Of a stretch of DNA of 64,000 nucleotides, positions 62,504-64,000 are shown one piece after another; the first letter of the stretch is position 1; each line of letters begins with the position of its first letter. This DNA comes from Calditrichia bacterium (GTDB taxonomy: Bacteria > Calditrichota > Calditrichia > RBG-13-44-9 > J075). The stretch spans positions 62,001 through 126,000 of the forward strand of contig JACKAP010000004.1 in assembly GCA_020635015.1 (NCBI GenBank), written 5' to 3'. A program made the translations under genes and the position numbers. The notes below the pieces were generated by a model, which ran no database searches, was not told the origin of the DNA, and saw only the letters and a program-made list of their open reading frames with translations.

Positions 62504-62663
62504 CTGTCATTGCGAGGAGCGGAGCGACGAAGCAATCTCATGCATGGGGCTTCCAATGGTCTTTGGGGTCCACATTCTCGTAACGGCCGATACCTCTAGA
62601 GTAACGTTTGCAGCCCCTTGCGTGAGATTGCCGCGCCGCACAAAACGCGGCTCGCAATGACAG
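62504..62663. mobile_element. 160-bp element with 13-bp terminal inverted repeats (TCATTGCGAG-type, MITE-like)
   Basis: Ends are CTGTCATTGCGAG (62504-62516) and its exact complement CTCGCAATGACAG (62651-62663). Sub-terminal GCAATCTCA near 62532 and TGAGATTGC near 62623 extend the symmetry. No coding capacity. TCATTGCGAGGAGCGAAGCG-like repeats of this kind are scattered in many bacterial genomes; here it is nested between two hairpin arrays. No target-site duplication is evident. Confidence 0.7.
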
Positions 62664-62707
62664 AACCTAAGCATTGCTGCAATAATCACATCACCGAAGG
62701 CATCAAC

Positions 62708-62795
62708 GCGAGCGCAGCGAGCAAATATCGCCGGCGAAGCCGGCAAATATCGTGAGCGAAGCGAGCAAACATCGCGAACGAAGTGAGCAAATATC
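62708..62795 (-). repeat. GC-hairpin array 5 (four units)
   Basis: Arms/loops read on + strand: GCGAGC/GCA/GCGAGC, GCCGGC/GAA/GCCGGC, GTGAGC/GAA/GCGAGC, GCGAAC/GAA/GTGAGC. Linkers AAATATC and AAACATC. On the minus strand it follows the glycosyltransferase stop in the same orientation as arrays 2-4 follow their genes. Confidence 0.87.
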
Positions 62796-62807
62796 AATCG
62801 CTTCCCG

Positions 62808-64000
62808 CTAACCCTTTGATGCATCTCCTGCCGCCATCACCCACTCCAAAAATTCCATCAGCGCTTCCGTCTGGCGGGGGCGCGAGTAGATTTCCAGGTT
62901 GGCGTTGCCGTAGCGTTGGCTGAGCAGGGAGCGTGATGTCATCCAATCGGCCAATACCCGTTCGATGCCGTCGACATCATCAGAGGCCAGCACCTCGCCG
63001 GCTCGATTGTCGCGCACCAGGCAGGCGAGGTCGCTATTCTTGGGGCACAGCGCCAGCACCGGCTTGCGCAGGTAGAGATATTCGTAGATCCGGCCGGGGG
63101 TGACCTCTGCGCTGCCGGGGAGGTCGCCGTCGATTGCCAGAGCCAGGGCATCGAAACGGGCGGCGAGCGCCAGCGCCTCCCGGTGCGGCCGGTAGGGGAT
63201 AAACTGAAGGAGGGGATCAATTCCCATCTCATTCACCAGGGTCAGAAAATCCGGCGACCATTTTCCGACGAAGCTGAGGCGGAAACGGCTGGGGAGATCC
63301 GGCTCCCGGGCATAGCGCTGCTGCAGGGCGCGTAGCAGCGCGGTCGGGCGGTTGCCCTGGGAATAAACGGTGCCAAGGATACCCAGCTCGAAACGGCTGC
63401 CGTCGGATGGTTGGAGATTGATGCCGGTAAAATCCTCCGGGTCGTAACCGTTGCGGATGGTGTGGTGCGGCCGCCCGGAAATGCTTGGAAATCGCCGCAG
63501 GTAATGCGCCTCCAGGGCCGGATTGACAAACAGCAGGGCATCGGCGCTGCGCAGGCAGCCCGCCTCCAACCGCCGGTTGAGCCGTTCCTGCAGCCGGCCC
63601 ACCCGGGGGAGGTAGGGATTCTCGCACCAGGCGTCGCGGAAATCGAGCACCAGGGGAACGCCCAGGATACGCCGGGCTATCCGACCGATCAGGCCGGTGG
63701 TGAACGGGGGCATGCTGGCCACGAGCACATCGATGCGCTGCCGGCGGTGCAGCCCCCACAGCTTCAGCAGGGCAAAGGGAAGCCAGAGCAAGCGGGAATC
63801 CGGCACGAACAGCGACATGGCGATTTTTCGCACTCGCCCGCTGCTTTCCCGGGGCGACGCTTCTTCGCGGGAAGGCCGCCGGCGCCGCCAGAAATGTTTG
63901 AATAGATAAATGAGACGGAACGGATCCAGCGAACCGCTGCGGATCACCCGCACCTCCGGCGGGATTTCCGCAGCCAGGGTGGGATCGCTGGTGTAAAAAT
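62808..64000 (-). CDS. Family 4-like glycosyltransferase (5' end beyond the window)
   Basis: The frame on the minus strand is open to the window edge, so the N-terminus is missing; the visible 5' part reads YTSDPTLAAEIPPEVRVIRS. A GT-B fold is suggested: VLVASMPPFTTGLIGRIARR, VPLVLDFRDAWCENPYLPRV, ILGTVYSQGNRPTALLRALQ, and a C-terminal PGRIYEYLYLRKPVLAL donor-binding segment (E-x7-type Glu). This is the pattern of exopolysaccharide/LPS-type glycosyltransferases that start with DPTL...EVRV. Sugar and acceptor are unknown. The stop is followed by hairpin array 5. Confidence 0.85.
   Translation of the reverse strand, partial: FYTSDPTLAAEIPPEVRVIRSGSLDPFRLIYLFKHFWRRRRPSREEASPRESSGRVRKIAMSLFVPDSRLLWLPFALLKLWGLHRRQRIDVLVASMPPFTTGLIGRIARRILGVPLVLDFRDAWCENPYLPRVGRLQERLNRRLEAGCLRSADALLFVNPALEAHYLRRFPSISGRPHHTIRNGYDPEDFTGINLQPSDGSRFELGILGTVYSQGNRPTALLRALQQRYAREPDLPSRFRLSFVGKWSPDFLTLVNEMGIDPLLQFIPYRPHREALALAARFDALALAIDGDLPGSAEVTPGRIYEYLYLRKPVLALCPKNSDLACLVRDNRAGEVLASDDVDGIERVLADWMTSRSLLSQRYGNANLEIYSRPRQTEALMEFLEWVMAAGDASKG

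Larger units (their letters stand above)
62391..62807. other. Convergent 417-bp gap made almost entirely of repeats
   Basis: Lies between the TPR gene (+) and the glycosyltransferase gene (-), which converge. It contains, in order, hairpin array 4 (62394-62489), an inverted-repeat element (62504-62663) and hairpin array 5 (62708-62795). No gene is seen. Confidence 0.8.

Noticed and set aside
62391..62824. Short frames on both strands across 62308-62824
   Set aside because: They translate the hairpin arrays and the TCATTGCGAG element (repeated RERSE/ASL-type words) and are not genes.

Overview
The window looks like a chromosomal segment of an uncultured, probably anaerobic or microaerophilic Gram-negative rod from the FCB group, outside core Bacteroidota (Calditrichota or KSB1-like). 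This is inferred from gene content. A SprA/Sov-type outer-membrane giant, two PorV/PorQ-type barrels and a cargo-type C-terminal domain point to a type IX secretion system (T9SS). CsrA and PyrR are unusual for Bacteroidota. The two-subunit 2-oxoacid:ferredoxin oxidoreductase suggests ferredoxin-based carbon metabolism. DNA is moderately GC-rich, genes are mostly on the + strand, and both ends cut a gene.

Layout. 1-2200: a GlmU-like protein (5' cut) and an LD-carboxypeptidase. 2300-12230: purN-purH, then the shape genes mreB-mreC-mreD-mrdA-rodA, lgt and a TPR lipoprotein. 12300-15307: a pyrR-pyrB-pyrC operon behind an apparent attenuator. 15418-18886: a helical protein, dnaK and grpE, closed by a strong terminator. 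19096-22527: csrA and korAB. 22616-23355 (minus): tRNA-Arg(ACG)-tadA-tRNA-Ser(GGA). 23498-28909: nrnA, a NUDIX protein, a three-gene STAS / REC-ATPase / REC-DHp-REC signalling group, a PAP2 phosphatase and a DinB-like protein. 29366-35860: an M20 peptidase, HNH protein, trpS, scpA, scpB, rluB, cmk. 36163-48623: the T9SS-like locus (sprA, prmA, lipoprotein, secreted propeller, two PorV-like proteins). 48780-53297: an RNase HI-PPC fusion, an HslV-like Ntn hydrolase, and three envelope genes (YbhN-like, GT2, polysaccharide deacetylase). 53736-62390: dnaE, dtd, a PASTA protein, rpe and a 924-residue TPR protein. 62808-64000 (minus): a glycosyltransferase cut by the window end.

The most striking non-coding feature is the intergenic space. 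Two hairpin-forming repeat types occur again and again. One is arrays of ~22-nt GC-rich hairpin units (five arrays, 24 units) whose stems vary in a base-pair-preserving way. The other is inverted short-period repeats (unit 7-10 nt) in which each locus uses its own word family but the same two-arm architecture, often starting at or within a few bases of a stop codon. Some carry a TCGCGA-centred palindrome at the apex. These repeats also lengthen reading frames artificially and affected start choice for ldcA and cmk.

All functional names come from motif and family recognition by eye. No database search was run.
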